NCBI RefSeq assembly: GCF_019649055.1
Contig: NW_026570322.1
Span: 458,307 to 522,306, forward strand
Source: Paramacrobiotus metropolitanus
Lineage: Eukaryota > Tardigrada > Eutardigrada > Parachela > Macrobiotidae
Direction of reading: 5' to 3'
Length of the DNA: 64,000 nucleotides
Both the position numbers and the translations under genes were made by a program. The notes under the pieces are model-generated. The model did not search any database. It was not told where the DNA came from and saw only the letters and a program-made list of their open reading frames with translations. Positions 33,482 through 44,974 of the stretch are shown here, piece by piece (the first letter of the stretch is position 1; every line of letters starts with the position of its first letter).

Positions 33482-36430
33482 CTCCTTAGTCGAGTGGCCT
33501 TGCTTGGAAAGCAGATCCATGAAGTCGCGGCGGGTGTCAGAGTCCACGACACTCTTAGCGCTTTTAGGGGTCACAAGACAGCCTACCGCTACAAACGACC
33601 GGATGACGCCAACGATGGGGCGGAGCTGTTTGTCAACAGAACAGCCACGCGGAAGCTTCCAACGAAATTCTGTACCAGCGACCAGAAGGATCGACATCGT
33701 CGCACAATATGACACCGGCCGAGCATCCAAACCGAGACGACCAGGCTCCTATCAGGTCGTCCCGAAGGGAGGACAACACTAATCAGGAGATGGCGGACCT
33801 CGAAAAGATATCGTCGACGTCCCGTTGGACGGAGAGGAATAGTCCCAGGGCCATTCCTCCATGTCGACCTAGAAGTGGTTCGGTATGCGCCTAGAAGTGG
33901 TCTGGTTACCTAGAAGTTGTACTTTAGAGCGGAAGCGAAAGGCTTGACCACCCTCATGGAAACGTCTACCGGTTGCTACCCTCGTAAACAAGCGTGGCTT
34001 GCAGCCATGTAACGACTACCTCACCGGATCTCTAAGTCTCAACCGAATTCACCGGATTGGCTCTGGCTTAGCGGCTGGGACCATAAATTTGGCCTGGCCA
34101 CCCCAGACCAATTTGTGTGGAATCCACTAGACCGAACTTGGCACAAGGCGCTGTTCCCGGCACGGAAGAAATTCAGCGCCCAGATGGCGGTGACGTCCCG
34201 CATAGAAGCTGCGGCAAACCGTGGAGAAGCCCTGGTCCATCAAAGTTAGAACAGGCCCGCCATGCATCCCACGGGCCATAGGCGGCTTGCAGAAGGAATT
34301 CACCGGAGCGGGTGAATGTGCTCTGTAAGCTCGAGGGAGCCACGCAGAAGTTATGGTACCCCAGAAGCTGGCTGTGCGCACAGCACCGCCCAACGGACAT
34401 CGTCAGAATGACCATGCACCCGTCCAGAGGCTTTGTCACAAGGACAGCGGACCCGCCAGATGATGTCAAAAGGACGCCTGCTTTGCCCAGAGGCGACACT
34501 CAAGAACTTTTAGTCAGCAGACCGGCTCCTCCGTGGTACCGCCTACCGGCACCCACAACCTAATTTTAAAAGTTTGGCCAAGCCAACCTGATGTCTCAGA
34601 GCCATAGTTTGGATACGGGCCACTACCGTGGTCCCGACCAGCGTTTACTTAATTGCCACGGTCTCAGGAACATTGCGTAACCAAGACGCTTACTCGAGCC
34701 CCAGGGCCTTCGAGATGGACCAGATCTGACCCAACGAGTCCCAAGGGTCAAGGGGCGGAGCCCCAATAAGCAGGGAGTGCGGAGAGCGCAGCTACCCGCT
34801 GAAACAACTGGGAAGTAGCGAAAAAGTCGAAAAGCTAACAGGATTGTTTTTGACGGACCTGCTGCAGTAAATGCATAGGCAATCGGTAATTTGGACCCGG
34901 TACACTCATACAGACCGGCCCGGGTTAGTCGTTTCCGACATGCGGCGAACCATCGCGGCATTTTTCGCGAACCCGCCATACAAATGCATGGAGGGTCCGT
35001 TCTTTAGGACCCGGTCCGGAAATTTTGCCCGCCCGGTGGAGTTTTTTTTAGGAATCGACATGCGGTGAAGCAGCGCATTCGCAAAAGTGGAGTTTTTCCG
35101 TGGAAAAAAAACAGATTTGAGAGGATCAAACTCGGAAGGATGGTCACCACATCCCTGAAACCACCGTATTTGCTTAATATCGGCCGCAAGATGCGGATCC
35201 TTCTCAACTGACACGCGCCAGTAATTCAACCTGGCGGAAGCTGCAGTCACTGGTGAGACCCATACCGGTCATCGAAACGGAACCATAAGATTTTATCACC
35301 AAAGGAACCTCCACCTTTACACATTACGGCGGAGTAGCAAACCGTTCTGGTATGCAAGACCTGGCTAGCCTCGAAGTAACACCAATGGATTTTTCACAAC
35401 CGCCGCATAAAACTACATGGTGTCTTAGTCAGATGATTAGTAGATAACCACCGTTAAATTAGTGACTAAGAAAGTTATCTCATATAAGTCCACCCAAGTA
35501 AACCACGAACCATCCGAACATGGACACACAAAATCCACATATGTGTAACGCAGACAATAGCAATGCGCGACACTAGATCTGAAATTTCACTAGCCGAAAA
35601 TGAATTTTAACGTGAACCAACGGCCTGAAAATCAAACCGCTGATACATCGCACCAATATCCTGGAAGCCGGCGGACAGGTCGGCTCCATGATGACCTGTT
35701 GTTTAACCGTCCAAATCACCCTACAGGAGTCATTAGCTCCCAAACCTTATGACCGGCCCCACGAAATGGACGTGCCAGTACTCCTACAATACCAATACCT
35801 TCTCCGAATTAACTTTCATACTATCGCCACTTCTAAACTTGGATCAACCAGTAACAATCCAAGGATGTGGCATATCCTATGCAAATGAAAATACCAGGAC
35901 CACCGAGCACGGCTGAGAAATAATCTCAGACAAATCGGATTGATCACCCGACTTATTCCGGGTGATTTCCTATTTCCTGCTTGCTGCGAGTGCTGGTACA
36001 CCAAGCTGAAAGTCCATAATGTCATCGAACGACACCAGGGTCGGTACGCACCGGTAGACGAAAATGGAATGAGGGATATTTAAACCTATCTCGATACTAG
36101 AGGCTTCACTTATTATATCTTATTGCTACGATACTTTGAATGGTTTCCAGGTTTACGGCACCTCCGGCAAAGGCAGCGCCATCCTGCACCGGAATGGTGC
36201 ATGCACGGAAGACAAAATCCAACTGGCCATTTATACGTGCGATTTGGTACTTAACCTCGCCGGCACCCTCGATAGAACAAGCCATCGACTGGATAAAAGC
36301 ACGAATAATTCTCTACATCTAGTGAAGAGAATACGGAACCCTTGCATCACAAACTCAAAATAACGGGCAAGGAATTACGCAAGGCTATCCTTCGGCACAT
36401 GCGAGACTTAAAACAATTCACCCGAGAATT
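33482..36430. other. Decayed retroelement-like sequence, no intact gene
   Basis: The composition continues that of the Gypsy element, but I cannot align any segment to a known domain. Frames are short and broken. A possible 3' end or LTR of the large element may lie here, but I could not match it to the 5' side. Confidence 0.35.
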
Positions 36431-36739
36431 TTTGATACGAAAAATAGCAAGCACTGCTTGGCACAGCACAAGCTTTTGGTTATTTCTACTGGAGGCATTG
36501 TTTTGATAGGCTTTACTTAAAGACTGTATTCTGAACAGCTGCTGTTTCCATTAAATGGAAAAGCTGTCAAGCCTCCAAGTGAAAGATTTATTTTGAAACT
36601 GATGATGATTGAGTTTTGATTTTGATACTGTTTTTCCACTACATCAGTATGCTGACATCGCTTTTGAGCAGGCTTGAGTCGGTTGACACTCCTAGCCGAC
36701 TCCAATGGCTTGGTTAACATTTCAAATCTTGTCTGCTAA

Positions 36740-38231
36740 CAAGCTAAATATTTCGTCCGTCATATTCGTCATAAGAGAAATACCGTTGTATAGAGAAAAA
36801 TATGCTCTACCTAGAATGATTTTTTTGTTCGGGGCTATTGTTATAGTTATTCTTTAAAATATAAGTAAAGTTAATATTGCAAAACGTTCCGTAACGTGTA
36901 GGCGCAAGTCAAAGGTGCCGCCCATGGACTCATCAGAGATCTTCACTCGAACTCCAGCGGTATCCTGCCTGCGCAGCGGTCACGTTTTCAATAAAAAAGT
37001 TTTTTTATCCATCTCCTTTTGAGCTGACATCAAGCACCGACGAATATGTATAATTTTCTTGCGTATTCAAAGCGAAAAAGCCTTGAATGGCAGTTTGTGG
37101 ATTCATAGAACCCAAACGAAAAATTATGCCTTGGCAAGATGTTCAGTGCTCAGAAGATACGGTCGAAGATGCACCAGCTGACACTGAATCCTGATATGAT
37201 TCCCAAACTGATAAGCATGCCATGCAGCATATCCGCGATCAGCGATGGAGCTGATCGGTATCTCTGATGCGCGATGGGCGGCATTTTTTATGTGCGCGGC
37301 TACACGTCACGGAACGTTTTGCAGTACTAACTTTACTGATATTTTGAAAAATAACTACGAGAACATTTGGGTGCTGTGAACATACCCTGCACGATTAGGC
37401 TGCGATGAACAGCCGGCTAAATTAATGGCAGTCGATTGCCTCAACCGTGTATGCCATCCTGGGCGGCTGGCAAACCAGAATTCGCATCCACGGATTTTAA
37501 ACAGATTTTCTCCATAGACTGGTAACTCAGATGCGTGTCATTCTGATTTTTGAAAACTGTTAAATTGTCACCAAACGACAGAAAATTAATTTTAATTTTC
37601 ACGATTTTTGAGACCAAAGAAGTTGTGGTTTGTGGCAAATGAAACAAGTTACAGCCATTTTAGTTTTCTCGTAGACTTAGCATACAATTCACGATCAAGG
37701 GTCCCACGCGGCGATTCTATGCTGTGTCCACGAGAAACTTCAAACAGCTATAACTTGTCTTTCACGCCATAAACTGCAACTTGTTTGGTGTCAAAAATCG
37801 TGAAAATTAATTTTCTGCCGTTTGGTATATGACTTGAACAGTTTCATTTTCAAAATCAAGAATGACAGGCATCTGAAGTTAGCATACCAGTCTATGGAGA
37901 AAATCTGTTTAAAATCCGTGGATGCGACCAATTTCGTAACATTACGGGCTGGTTTGCCAGCCGCCCAGGATGGCATACACGGTTGAGGCAATCGACTGCC
38001 ATTAATTTTTAGCCGTTTGCATTCAGACTGTGATATCAGTAGCGTTGCGAGCTACGGCTAACCAGCTGTTCATCGCAGCCTAATTGTGCAGGGTATGTTC
38101 ACAGCACCCAAATGTCCTCGTATAACAATAGCCCCGAACAAAAAAATGATTTTAGGTAGAGCAGATTTTTCTCTATACAACGGTATTTCTCTTATGTTTA
38201 CACGAATATGACGGACGAGATATTTAGCTTG
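36740..38231. mobile_element. Large foldback element, TAA duplication, with nested insertion
   Basis: The ends read CAAGCTAAATATTTCGTCCG and, inverted, CGGACGAGATATTTAGCTTG. TAA flanks both ends (36,737-36,739 and 38,232-38,234), as in PIF/Harbinger-type insertions. Arms of about 450 bp can be matched along their length, including AGAGAAATACCGTTGTATAG, GTGCTGTGAACATACCCTGC, GGCATACACGGTTGAGGCAA and GTTTGCCAGCCGCCCAGGAT. The loop (37,690-37,735) carries the TTTCTCGTAGAC word shared with 15,645-15,998. The left arm is split by the element at 36,846-37,355. Confidence 0.85.
36846..37355. mobile_element. 510-bp foldback nested in the larger one, TA duplication
   Basis: It interrupts the left arm of the 36,740-38,231 element exactly at TA (36,844-36,845 and 37,356-37,357): the uninterrupted right arm reads GTTATACGAGG at the matching site. 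The terminal inverted repeats start GTTATT-TTT-AAAATAT and continue through AGTAAAGTTA and GCAAAACGTTCCGT. The inner part (GCCGCCCATCGCGCAT, GAGATACC) is related to the element at 19,015-19,711. Confidence 0.88.
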
Positions 38232-38234
38232 TAA

Positions 38235-38890
38235 GGTGAAGCGGATTTTACCACGGAATAAACGACCGCGGCATTAGCTGAACATTATCGCCTAAACAGC
38301 TCATACCAATTTGTCTGTTCCCTGCATTTGGACAGGCGAAAAACTTCTACATTGTTTGTGAAACTTTAACTCCTTTAGTTTGGCGTATTCATAACGTTTC
38401 TACAGGAGGTTGCCGGATATGGTCATCGGTGAATGTGACATTTCTGTGTTACTGACTGGACTGACTGTCTTACCATACAAAACTACATACCTGTGTCACG
38501 AACGGTGACTTCGTGCGCTCACCCGTGTTACGACCACATATGCACCAACAGTTACGGTATCCTTATGCTGTTGCTCCTTATGTTGTTGCCATGACCGACA
38601 TAACACTGTCTGACGTAAACTACATACTGATATAAAAACTAGCCGCAGCATACTTCTTGAAGTATACTACCTGAAAACGGTTAGACAGACTCTTCTATGC
38701 TTAATGATTTACCCAGCGGAGTTTACACAACAAAAATCTTACACGCTCGCTCGCTTGCACCAAGGGGGGTTACGACTATCTATACTAGTTATTATGCCAC
38801 AAACTATTAGGAAACCGAAAAATTATTGCTTTAAACGTAGTATGGAAGACGCAGGGAAGTTAAGAAAGCTCCCCACCTCTACCCCGCTGG
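38235..38890. other. No supported gene
   Basis: No exon or repeat recognised on either strand, apart from short GTTGTTGCC/TTATGTTGTTGCC words. Confidence 0.4.
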
Positions 38891-38967
38891 GCGTACGCCC
38901 ATTTCGGCATAAGGACACTTCGCCATAGGACACTTCGGCATAAGACACTTCGCCATGCGTTCATTTC

Positions 38968-39072
38968 TGTGGTATACGCCATGGCAACGGATTGTTGTTG
39001 TTGCTCGGTTGTGACTGTAAGATCAGTCAGTCATGCAGCGCGCTAGCGAGAAGTGGTACTGAAGACTTTACA
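38968..39072 (+). repeat. 5' LTR of the Gypsy element
   Basis: It begins TG and ends CA, and matches the 3' LTR over its whole length. At 105 bp it is very short for a Gypsy LTR; I see no TATA box inside it. Confidence 0.9.
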
Positions 39073-39118
39073 GTGGCGTGACGATTCGAGTGATTTGTTG
39101 TATTTCTAAGAACTCAGA

Positions 39119-40245
39119 ATGCCCGATACGACCACATCCACAGCATCAGCGGCTGCTGCCCTCCCTTTCCAGAACGTCCAACATGGGATTACGAAGTTTG
39201 ACCCTGATATCATGGACCGGACAAGCTGGAAGGTCAGATACAAGAACTACATTAAGCTTATGGATCTCCCCAGCGCAATACAGCACGAGTTGCTCATAGA
39301 CTCGCTGGAGAAAAAGGCTTTTCAGACCGTGATCTTTGTGTCGCCCGCAAGAGCCGCAAGAACTGACGCAGGACGAACTCCTGGCAAAGCTCGACTTGGC
39401 ATACGCCCGTTATACATATAAAATAACGGAGCGGGCAGACTTCTGGGAGTCCCGCCAGAAACGGGCCAGTCGCTAATGGAATTGGCGAACGCCTTGCGCG
39501 ACCGCACAATCACGTGCAACTTCCCGGCAACCATCCTGGACGACCTACTTAGTTTCATGTTTGTGGCGGGGGTAGAAAGTGACACTACCCGCCGTCACCT
39601 GATTTCTCAGGAACTGGACTCGTTTGACAAGACGCTAAACACGGCATGGAAGTTTGAGACGGGCCAACAGGAGGCAAAGCGCAATAATAACCAGGCGCAC
39701 GAGTACGTTAAGCAGACCAACACCTCCAGACCACTCCAGCAAGGCAGAAAACCGTTCCGGAAGGAGGACCGCCGACCGGAGAACAGTAAACCGGCGGCAC
39801 GGAATGGGGAATGTGCAGGTTGTGGTGGAGGCCACGTTCGCGCAGAGTGCCCACATCTGAGCACTGTTTGTCGGAAGTGCGGCAAGAAAGGTCACCTGGC
39901 AAAGGTTTGCCGCTGGGCCGGGGATACCAAGCCAGCCAACCCGCAGCGACGCACCAACTACGTGGAGGAATCCTACGACGTACTGCACACGTCTACAGAA
40001 CAGAACTCGGAGTCGTTTTTGGTGCCGCTATCGATCGACGGACACAGCGCCACGTTGGAATTCGACACTTGTTCACCAGTGACCATTGTCAGCGCGGAGA
40101 CATGGGCCGCCGTCGGATCGCCACCGTTGGACGCCACGCCCATAACCGTGCGCACTCAGTGCGCAGCTTCACTCGGCACAGCATTCCGTTGCGGGGATCG
40201 ACGCTGGTGGAAGTGCGGTGCGCGGACGGACCCGCGAGAAGATTG
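39119..40245 (+). pseudogene. Gag and protease of the Gypsy element
   Basis: Gag starts at the ATG 39,119 (MPDTTTSTASAAAALPFQ). A frameshift near 39,330-39,480 separates it from the main frame starting around 39,476. That frame holds two zinc knuckles (39,810-39,915; the second is CRKCGKKGHLAKVC, a canonical C-x2-C-x4-H-x4-C). The protease follows in the same frame: PLSIDGHSATLEFDTCSPV at about 40,026-40,082, where DTC replaces the usual DTG or DSG. Gag and protease are fused without a stop, common in Gypsy elements. The Gly-to-Cys change and the frameshift argue against activity. Confidence 0.75.
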
Positions 40246-40429
40246 CGTGCACTGGTTTTCGACCGCGGCTGCAGCATTTTGGGCAGGGACTGAATCCACA
40301 ACCTCGGCATGCAACAGATGTCTCAGGAAACACTCCGAATGCTGCAGGTCAACGCTGTCACCGTGCCGGCGGCATCACCGGAAGTGGCGGCTATACTAGA
40401 GCGACACGCGAATGTATTTCGCAACGAAC

Positions 40430-42818
40430 CCGGTTGCTGCAAGGACTTTGAGGCGCACTTGTACCTAAACCGGAAGCTCGACCGCGTTTCTGCAAAGCCC
40501 GGACAGTCTCGTTTGCCCTGCGTGAGGCCGTCGAGAAGGAGCTGGAGCGGCTATATTACTGGGCGTCATCAGTCCGGTCGACCACGCCGTATGGACAGCT
40601 CCTATCGTGTCCGTGTTGAAGAAGGTCACCGGCGATGTGCGTACTTGCGCTGACCTGAGCACAGGTCTCAATGACGCATTAGACCTTCATCGTAATCCGC
40701 TGCCCATCCAGACGAGCTCTTCACTGCAATGAACGGCGGCACGCGTTTCTCGAAGATCGATCTCAAGGATGCGCACATGGAGATTCCACTTGATGAAAAG
40801 AGCCGTCGCCTTGTGGTAATCAATACGCACAAGGGACTCTTCCAGTACAATCGCCTGCCTTTCGGGGTCGCGTCAGCGCCGTCCATCTTTCAACAGAAGA
40901 TGGAAATAGTCCTTCAAGGTTGCTCCGGTTGCGCGATCTTTCTCGACGACATAATTGTGAAGGGGAAAAACGAAACGGAACACAATCGCAACCTGGACGG
41001 CGTACTAGCACGGCTGGATGCGAACGGGTTACTGTCAAAATGTCAAAGTGTCAGTTCAATGTCGAGTCCGTCGAATACCTGGGCTTCATTATTGACAAGG
41101 ACGGCCTTCATATCGCGTCCTGCAAAACGGAAGCCGTCATCAAGACGCCCGCTCTACAGAACATCGGGCAGATCCGCTCGATTCTGGGGATGATGAACCA
41201 CTACGCACGGTTCATACCAAATCTGTCGGACCGATGCGGTATCTTCTACGATCTGCTGAAGAAGGAACGCGAGTGGAATTGGGACGCACAGTGCCAGCAT
41301 TGGTTTGAAGAGCTGAAGGAAGCGCTGTAAAACGCCACGCACCTGACGCATTTCGATCCCAGTCTTCCGCTCATCCTTGCCGCAGATGCTTCGCCGACCG
41401 GAGCTGGCGCGGTCCTGACACACCGAGCGGTCGATCGCGCATGTGTCCCAGACGCTGACATCTGCCGAACAAAACTACAGGCAAATCGAGTAGGAGGCCC
41501 TGGCCTCGTGTACGGCGTCAGCAAGTTCCAGCAATACCTGGACGGGCGGGAATTCACGCTCCTAACCGATCAAAACCACTTGTGACCATATTCGGCAGCA
41601 GGCGTTCCATTCCAGCGGTTCCATTCCAGCGGCGTTCCATTCCAGCGGTAACCGCCACCCGACTTCAGCGATACTCATAGGATACCAGTTCACCATTGAG
41701 TACCGGAAAACCGAAGAGTTTAGCCAAGCGGACGGCCTGAGCAGGCTGCCACTGCATTCTGCCGACCTGTTCGACACGAAGGTGCTGGCGGCACGATGTA
41801 CGCATGCAAATGAAGACGCTCTACCGTTTACCAGTCACCGCGGAGTCAGCTACGCCCAAGGACATGGTGCTGGCGGAAGTGGCAAGGTTTGTGCAGATCG
41901 GATGGTCCAACCGGGTGGACGAGCAGCATATTCCATACCACAGGCGCAGGTTTGAGATGAGCGTCGTGAACGGCTGCATCCTGGTTGGATTAAGCACGTC
42001 ATCCCACCGCCGCTGCGCAGCCAGCTACTGCAGTACCTGCATGAGACGCATGCAGGAATCGTGCGGATGAAGGCGGAAGCACGGGGACACATGCAGTGGC
42101 CAAACATTGACAGCGAAATCGAAGAGCTGGCTTCGAACTACCGAATGTGCTCGATGAGCGCGAAGAACACCGCCAGAGTACCATTACAGCAGTGGACGGC
42201 CAGCGAACATCCGTGGAAACGCCTCCACATCGACTTCGCTGGCTCAGTGAGAGGGAAAATGTACTTCCTAGTGTGGACGCACATTCAAAGTGGTTTGACG
42301 TGATCCACATGCGCGGCACCACGGTGAAGCAGGTCGTCGATGCGCTGTCGAACCTGTTCTGTCGATACGGACTGTGTAAAGACATTGTAACCGACAACGG
42401 GCCACAGTTTACCGCCGAAAAATTCGCGCAGTTCTACCAGACAAACGGCATACGCCACATCACTACCGCACCATATCATCCGCAGTTAAACAGACAAGCG
42501 GAAAGATACGTGGACACTTTCAAACGCGCCCTGAAGAAAGCGGCCGACAGCGGTGGTGACGAGCGGAATGCGATTCGGTTATTCCTTTACCGATATCGCA
42601 TAACTCCACATGCGACCCGTGGCATCGCTCCTGGAGAACTTTTCCTTAAAAGGGAGATGCGCACCGTGCTGGACCTGCTAAATCCATCGTATTCCACTAA
42701 AACAGAACGGTCACGGCAGACACAAAAGCAGAATTTTGACCGTCATGCTACGGAAAAGGCATTCCACCCTGACCAACTTGTTTTGGTGAAAGATTTCCGT
42801 CGCAATGCGCAGACGTAA
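40430..42818 (+). pseudogene. Pol (RT, RNase H, integrase) of the Gypsy element
   Basis: The RT core lies in the frame 40,729-41,040: FSKIDLKDAHMEIPL, YNRLPFGVASAPSIFQ and FLDDIIVKG (FLDD at 40,939-40,950). It continues in another frame with FNVESVEYLGFIID and SILGMMNHYARFIP. A TAA follows at about 41,328, in the RNase H (PTGAGAVL-like region at 41,398). Integrase runs 42,000-42,800 with HAGIVRMKAEARGHMQWPN, a zinc-site Cys replaced by Tyr (NYRMC), HIDFAGS, and TDNGPQFTAEKFAQF (42,390-42,434). At least four frameshifts are needed to read it through. The chain is a clear Ty3/Gypsy pol but dead. Confidence 0.8.
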
Positions 42819-43239
42819 TGCGTACCCGGACAGCTCTGGCGTCGAAAAGGTCACACTGACTGGGAAGTGCAAGTGAGAGAGAAAATTTGGCATCGCCATG
42901 CGAATCAGCTGAGAAAGCGCGGCTGGAAAGAGGATGAGTTGGAGGAGGTCACGCCCACAGTGCAAAATCCAGATAACGCGCGTCAATGCAGTCTTGCAGA
43001 ACCACAGCAGGAGCTGCCACGCACGAATGCACGTAGCCAGTCAGTGGATGGTTGTTTCTCCCAGACGAGAAATGAAACTCGAAGCAGCGAAAGCCAAACC
43101 ACCGAAATGCCAGCGGAAATTCAACCCATTAAAAGTTCTGCTAGATCTAATTTTGGTGTGGCACCAAATCGTTATGGTTGGTTTTCTGATGGAAAGTACT
43201 GTATAAGTTAATTCGTTTACTCATTAACTGGGGGACGAC

Positions 43240-43351
43240 TGTGGTATACGCCATGGCAACGTATTGTTGTTGTTGTTTGGTTGTAACTTTACAGACTCTA
43301 AGATCAGTCAGTCATGCAGCGCGCTAGGGAGAAGTGGTATTAAACTTTACA
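43240..43351 (+). repeat. 3' LTR of the Gypsy element
   Basis: It begins TGTGG after the purine-rich tract and ends TTTACA. Compared with the 5' LTR it carries an extra ACAGACTC-like segment and a few substitutions. Confidence 0.9.
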
Positions 43352-43675
43352 ATTTCGGCATAAGGACATTTCGGCGCACGGCCATTTCGGCATAAATCAA
43401 AATTCAAAAGACTTGAGGAATCAAAAAAGTTTAAGCAATCTAAGAAATCTAATAAACTAACGCAATCTAGGAACGTTAAAAGCCTAAAGGAAAACATGAG
43501 AAAAACACGAGAGAAATACATGAGAAAACATATAAAAACATACGAATGCATAAGAAAACATACAAAAGCGTAAGAAAACAGGAAAGCATAAGAAAACATA
43601 CAGCAGCACAAGAAAACAAAAGCATACATTCTATGCCGAAATGTCCCTATGCCAAAATGGTCGGACACGCCCCTC

Positions 43676-44974
43676 TGGTCTCAAAAATGGCCAGTTTTAT
43701 GTGCAGACTTGAAGTTGGATTTCAGCTAATTTCAACAAACCAACACAGTTCTCACCGTTCGACAGTGTAACTTACAGCTTTCTTTTTGGGATGGGCTGCA
43801 ACATCCACAGAGCTGAATGACTGTCCATAGCTTAAAGATATGCATGATCGTCATTGCGATAAAAATAATAATGCTGTTAACAAATAACAGTCCAGAAAAT
43901 CGGAACCGATTTAAAGAAGATTGCTATCTGGTATATATTTACGGAATTAATATTCTAGAAAGAATAGCCCCGATAACTAGTGAAACGTGGTATTTTCCAC
44001 AAATGTTTCGATGTTTTGCTCAAATGTTTTCCACATTTTTTCCACGGGAGGTCATGTTTCCCACAAATGTTCTGAGCAGTAATTATTGTTATGCGTTGCC
44101 TAGACACTAAATTCACCATTAATTTTAACAGTTCCTGCAAAGTTTCCATTGTTGTACGTACGCTGCTCTGATCATAATCTGCCTTCTGATTGGTACTAGA
44201 CTGTGGAAAAGACAGACTGAGATTTAGTCGGAAATCCATAGAGCCACCCGTTTTCAAACTCTTTTTTATAGCCACCCCTTTTAGCACCCTGGTTTTTGTA
44301 GCTACCCTTTTTTACTATTAATTAAATAGCAATACCCCGTTGTTGTTTTTTATAGACACCCCTTCTTAATGTGCTATTTTTAATTTATCTGATGGCACCA
44401 AACCACGCCAGATCATGGATTGGCTTTCGCCCAGTCCTCTTAACACAACGCACCATATCTTCCTTTTCCAGCGCTTCCGCAAGCCATTTGCGGCTTTTGC
44501 AATTACGGTTTCATCCACGGCGATGCCTGCAATCATTTTAGTTTAGGCGGCAGCTTCGCCGCTCTTGACCGCTTCCATTACTTATGTGTTTATATGGATA
44601 ATATGGTGACTGGTGGTCTTATTTATACCGTTTGCTAACAATAAACAGGTACTCCATAAGGCTGTCTAAATACAAAAGCGATGCAAGCACCGGCTGCGGA
44701 GCATAGACGTTTTTCTATTTCTGTTCACAGTCAGCTTACAAGTCAACAATAATTTCAGACTACTTGAGCGCTGCAGAGCTGCAATAAAATTTATTTCTGC
44801 TCTACTGCAGTCAAAGAAAGCACTTCACTTAACTGATGTCGATACTTCGATGCCAACCATAATATTCAAAAAACTTTCCGCAACCTTTTTTATTTTGTTT
44901 TTCAATTTTCAGAATATTTTCGGCATTGAGGAAACATCCATTCAAGGTGCGCGTCCAGTACTGTAGTAATTATT
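43676..44974. other. No supported gene
   Basis: Mostly AT-rich. On the minus strand, 44,590 to 44,400 gives a coding-like but broken string (KMIAGIAVDETVIAKAANG, then in another frame EALEKEDMVRCVKRTGRKP). I cannot assign it and treat it as a possible gene relic. A TTTTCAATTTTCAG acceptor-like site lies just upstream of 44,920. Confidence 0.35.

Larger units (their letters stand above)
38968..43351 (+). mobile_element. Full-length Ty3/Gypsy LTR retrotransposon, 4.4 kb
   Basis: LTRs of 105 bp (38,968-39,072) and 112 bp (43,240-43,351) begin TGTGGTATACGCCATGGCAA and end TTTACA. The 5-bp target duplication ATTTC lies at 38,963-38,967 and 43,352-43,356. A primer-site candidate begins GTGGCG right after the 5' LTR, and a purine tract GGGGGACGA precedes the 3' LTR. 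Gag, protease, RT, RNase H and integrase follow in order, all with frameshifts. The two LTRs differ by several substitutions and a short indel, so the insertion is not very recent. It is non-autonomous as it stands. Confidence 0.93.
38895..43675. mobile_element. Phrase-repeat foldback E3, split by a Gypsy insertion
   Basis: The left arm (38,895-38,967) is a chain of CATTTCGGCATAAGGACA and CTTCGCCATAGGA phrases; the chain resumes at 43,352-43,415 after the Gypsy element. The right arm (43,632-43,675) holds the reverse complement (ATGCCGAAATGTCCCTATG, GCCAAAATGG). The core (43,490-43,620) is an AAGAAAACAT-type A-rich repeat. The architecture matches E1 and E2. Confidence 0.65.
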
